Of a DNA stretch of 33,631 bases, positions 31,054 through 33,631 are shown piece by piece; within the stretch, counting starts at the first letter, position 1, and each line of letters opens with the position of its first letter. Made by a program: the position numbers and the translations under genes. Source of the DNA: an uncultured Clostridia bacterium (lineage in GTDB: Bacteria; Bacillota; Clostridia; Lachnospirales; Lachnospiraceae); contig CAMZAI010000003.1 of the NCBI GenBank assembly GCA_947304065.1, positions 1-33,631 on the forward strand. The letters are read 5' to 3'. The notes beneath the pieces were generated by a model. It was not told the origin of the DNA. It saw only the letters and a list, made by a program, of their open reading frames with translations, and searched no databases.

Positions 31054-32361
31054 ATGGGTGACGAATTATTTGATCAGAATGCGGCAGAAACTACAGAGAT
31101 CATCGGCGAAGTAAGCGATGCGGTGACTGAAGTGGCAGAGTCTGTCGGGGCGTCGTTTGCGGTGACTGAGGAGGCTCCGGCATTTGAGACTCCGGCTTAT
31201 GAGGCTCCGGTTTACGAGAATCCGGTTGTTCCGGATTTTGCTCCCGCTCCTTTGGAGACGGGTAATATCCTGAACGCGGGCGCCGAGGTGCTCCGTGAGA
31301 TCAAGGCGAGAGTACTGGAACTTGACGAACTCAAGGTCAGGGTTTCGGATCTTGCGGAAAAGCAGCAGACGCTGGATAAGGAGATCGGGACAAAGCAGAA
31401 ATCGATGGATTCCGAGATTTCTTCGGTTCTGACCAAGCGCCGCGCAGAGGTGGAGAAGAGCTTTGACGAGACGATCGAGCAGACCCGCGGCCGTATCAAG
31501 AACGTGAAGGCAAAGCGCGACAAGTTCAAGGGAACCAAGGTCGATGAGAGAGTGTCGGCAGAAACAGCCGACCTTAACGAACAGATCAGGGGACTCAAAC
31601 AGGATGTCCGCGGTATATATTCGCGCGAACATATTTCGAGACTCTTCAATAATAATTATTTCTTTACGATGTTCATGCCCGACGGACTCGGTGATTTCCT
31701 TGTGATCCTTTTGTCAGTTGTGATACTTCTCGCTCTCCCGTTCGGAATTTACACATTCCTTCCCGAGACAGTGAAAAAACCGCTAATCCTGGTTGCTGTC
31801 TATGCGGGCGTGATCATACTTGCGCTGCTTATCTTTACGCTTATCTTCAAGCTCGTAAAGGAGAAGCATTCCGAAGCCCTCAAGCAGGCTAAGCTTCTTC
31901 GCGACAAGATCGACAGGCTCAAAAAGCGCATCAGGAAGATGGAGAAGAGTATCCGCAAGGACAAGGACGAGAGCCAATACGGACTTGAGAAGTACGATGA
32001 GGAGCTCAGCGGACTCGAGCATGAGCTTGACGACGTTATCGAGCGCAAGAAGCAGGCTCTTTCGGAGTTTGAGAACACAGCGAAGAAAGATATCACCGAG
32101 GAGATTAGGGCGCGCTACGCCGAAGAGCTTGACCGCATGAAGAGCGAAAATGAGGCAGCTTACAGGCAGCAGGCCGAGGCTGAGACGAAGATCAAGTCGC
32201 TCTCGCTTGACATTTCCTCGAAGTATGAGACATATCTCGGCAAGGAGAACCTGAGCGTTCCGATGCTCGACAGTCTCCTTGACATCATTGATAAGGGCAA
32301 TGCGAAGAACGTTGCCGAAGCAATAACCTATTATAAGAATAATCTGACCGGAACAGTATGA
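31054..32361 (+). CDS. Unknown membrane protein: coiled coil, two helices, coiled coil
   Basis: A 435-residue protein not assigned to a family. Residues 1-75 are acidic with a low-complexity stretch (repeats of PAFETPAYEAPVYENP). Residues 80-195 are a long coiled coil with Lys/Glu heptads. Two membrane helices lie at about 210-235 and 245-270, and residues 270-400 form a second coiled coil (HSEALKQAKLLRDKIDRL, LEHELDDVIERKKQAL). If the two helices make a hairpin, both coiled coils lie in the cytoplasm. GGAGAGACAGG lies about 12 bases before the ATG. Its stop overlaps the next start (ATGA). A scaffolding role in division or envelope organisation is possible but not shown by the sequence. Confidence 0.7.
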   Translation: MGDELFDQNAAETTEIIGEVSDAVTEVAESVGASFAVTEEAPAFETPAYEAPVYENPVVPDFAPAPLETGNILNAGAEVLREIKARVLELDELKVRVSDLAEKQQTLDKEIGTKQKSMDSEISSVLTKRRAEVEKSFDETIEQTRGRIKNVKAKRDKFKGTKVDERVSAETADLNEQIRGLKQDVRGIYSREHISRLFNNNYFFTMFMPDGLGDFLVILLSVVILLALPFGIYTFLPETVKKPLILVAVYAGVIILALLIFTLIFKLVKEKHSEALKQAKLLRDKIDRLKKRIRKMEKSIRKDKDESQYGLEKYDEELSGLEHELDDVIERKKQALSEFENTAKKDITEEIRARYAEELDRMKSENEAAYRQQAEAETKIKSLSLDISSKYETYLGKENLSVPMLDSLLDIIDKGNAKNVAEAITYYKNNLTGTV

Positions 32362-33533
32362 GAGAAACAGACGAGAATTACGAAAGCGAATACGAGACGA
32401 CGAGGCGCCCCCGAAGCAGGGGCGCTGTCGTTGTGATGGCGGTGCTTGCGCTGGGTATCATAGGCGTTATCATCTGGACCGTTGTGATGAAAAAGACGAC
32501 TTATACCTCGTGGGAGGCCGTGAGCAGGACCGAGAACATCCCGAACGCGCTCTGCATGGAGACTGACGGGGGATATATTCTTTATAACAGCGACGGTGCC
32601 GAAGGGCACGATCGCGACGGGCATGTAATCTGGAAGATAAGCTATGACCTGACTTCTCCGATAGCTGCAGTGGGAGGAGATTTTGCCGCGTTTGCCGACA
32701 GAGGCGCCAATACCGTGCATGTGACGGACGGCTCAGGCTCGAACAATGTAATCAATGTTTCAGAGAAGATTGCCGATCTTTGTGTGTCGGGACAGGGCAA
32801 TACAGCTATAAGGACCGACGGCGGAGATTACGATCATATTTATATATATGATTTTTCGGGCAATATGCTCATTGATATAAAGACCGAGGTCCGCAAGTCG
32901 GGATTCCCGATTGCGATGGCGCTGTCAAATGACGGGAGTAAGCTGGTCACCTCGTACCTGCAGGCAGGACAGACCCAGGCAGCCTGGGTTACCTTTTATA
33001 ATTTCGGCGATGTCGGACAGAGCTACGCCGATAAAATAGTAGGAAGCTATTCGTTTGAAGACAGCCTGATCCCCGATGTGAGATTTCTCGGCAATGACCG
33101 TGTGCTGATCTCGGATGACAAGCTCAGTGTGCTCTATAAGTTCAGGGAGGTTCCCGAAGAGATAAAGCGCTTCACCGGAGAAGGCGCGACAGCGTCGGTC
33201 ACCGGGCACGGAAGCTGGTTTGCGATCTCGAAAAAGCAGAACGACGGAATATGTAAGATTACAGTATATAATAATAACGGTCAGGAGACCGCGTCGGTAG
33301 AGACCGGGATTGTCTACGATACGATGAATGTCGAAGGCGGCGAGCTGATTCTTTCCGGAGGGGATTCCTGCGTTATATACAGAAAGAACGGCAAGGAGAA
33401 ATTCAGGTCGAGGCTGAACGGCACTGTCTCGCTTATCATTCCTTCGGGAGCGGACGCCACATATACTGCCGTTGAGGACGGCTTCACAGAGGTTATCCGG
33501 CTGAAAACGGGAGAAGATGCAGTTACAGAATAA
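32358..33533 (+). CDS. DUF5711 family protein, one membrane helix plus propeller-like domain
   Basis: A 391-residue protein. A basic cytoplasmic N-terminus (TTRRPRSRGA) is followed by one membrane helix (about residues 24-44), and the rest is outside. The outside part has repeated beta-blade-like units (DGGYILYNSDGAEGHDRDGH, VWKISYDL-type turns, DHIYIYDFSGNMLIDIK, KITVYNNNGQETASVETG), typical of DUF5711/WD40-like propellers. The start overlaps the preceding stop, so it is coupled to the coiled-coil protein. Its role is unknown; together they form a two-gene membrane unit after recR. Confidence 0.85.
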   Translation: MRETDENYESEYETTRRPRSRGAVVVMAVLALGIIGVIIWTVVMKKTTYTSWEAVSRTENIPNALCMETDGGYILYNSDGAEGHDRDGHVIWKISYDLTSPIAAVGGDFAAFADRGANTVHVTDGSGSNNVINVSEKIADLCVSGQGNTAIRTDGGDYDHIYIYDFSGNMLIDIKTEVRKSGFPIAMALSNDGSKLVTSYLQAGQTQAAWVTFYNFGDVGQSYADKIVGSYSFEDSLIPDVRFLGNDRVLISDDKLSVLYKFREVPEEIKRFTGEGATASVTGHGSWFAISKKQNDGICKITVYNNNGQETASVETGIVYDTMNVEGGELILSGGDSCVIYRKNGKEKFRSRLNGTVSLIIPSGADATYTAVEDGFTEVIRLKTGEDAVTE

Positions 33534-33631
33534 ACCGAAAATTCCGAGCTATATAAGCAACTGAGACAGGAGCGCGGAGTTGTATATACAATAGGCAAAA
33601 TTCTCTTTCGACTCCGAGCAACAAATGCAGT
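33534..33631. other. Intergenic tail at window end
   Basis: 98 bases without a recognisable gene. It contains a perfect 12-bp palindrome TTGTATATACAA (33580-33591) that could be an operator or part of a promoter for a gene beyond the window. Confidence 0.4.

Overview
The window looks like chromosomal DNA from a Gram-positive Clostridia member, most likely a Lachnospiraceae-type gut or rumen anaerobe. The reasons are mid-50s % GC by eye, AGGAGG-type ribosome sites, a T-box leader before metG, the dnaX-ybaB-recR string, a LytTR/DUF3021 pair, a PadR/DUF1700/DUF4097 operon, and a secretin-less Tad (Flp) pilus locus with DUF5702 and DUF6382-FHA proteins. Family names come from recognising motifs by eye; no search was run. 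All genes but one are on the + strand.

Layout. 1-5.9 kb: the 3' part of an rRNA m5U methyltransferase gene that starts before the window, a GH5 (subfamily 8-like) mannanase lipoprotein, an AlkD-like DNA repair protein, a LytTR regulator with a DUF3021 membrane protein, a terminator, and an ABC-2 ATPase/permease pair. 5.9-6.06 kb: a 152-bp nested palindrome resembling a REP/MITE element. 6.1-8.7 kb: a teichoic-acid-type CDP-glycerol transferase/GT4 gene split by an in-frame TAG. 8.7-10.9 kb: an M18 aminopeptidase and a HAD phosphatase, then a terminator. 11-13.1 kb: a PadR-DUF1700-DUF4097 envelope-stress-like operon whose promoter lies inside a 57-bp palindrome. 13.1-15.4 kb: T-box leader and metG.

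15.4-25.8 kb: an AT-rich leader with a large hairpin and a promoter, then a ten-gene Tad pilus locus. It encodes TadZ-like, CpaF, TadB, TadC with an extra outside domain, the Flp pilin (57 aa), DUF5702, a TadE-like protein with two possible zinc-binding modules, TadV peptidase, a second TadE-like protein, and DUF6382-FHA. Several neighbours are coupled by overlapping TTGA, TGATG or longer overlaps. The set would power, process and anchor a thin pilus across one membrane, with the FHA protein a plausible phospho-signal input.

25.8-28.1 kb: a GlpP-type antiterminator behind a hairpin that can mask its ribosome site, a rhomboid protease and a flavodoxin-like/SCP2 protein, ending in a terminator shared with a small convergent minus-strand gene. 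28.4-33.5 kb: dnaX, ybaB and recR, followed by two membrane proteins of unknown role: a coiled-coil/2-TM/coiled-coil protein and a DUF5711 one-TM propeller-like protein. No CRISPR array, tRNA, rRNA or intact transposase gene was seen.

The most distinctive items are the TAG-split teichoic acid gene, the palindrome-embedded PadR promoter, the Tad locus oddities, the T-box details and the unknown membrane pair after recR.
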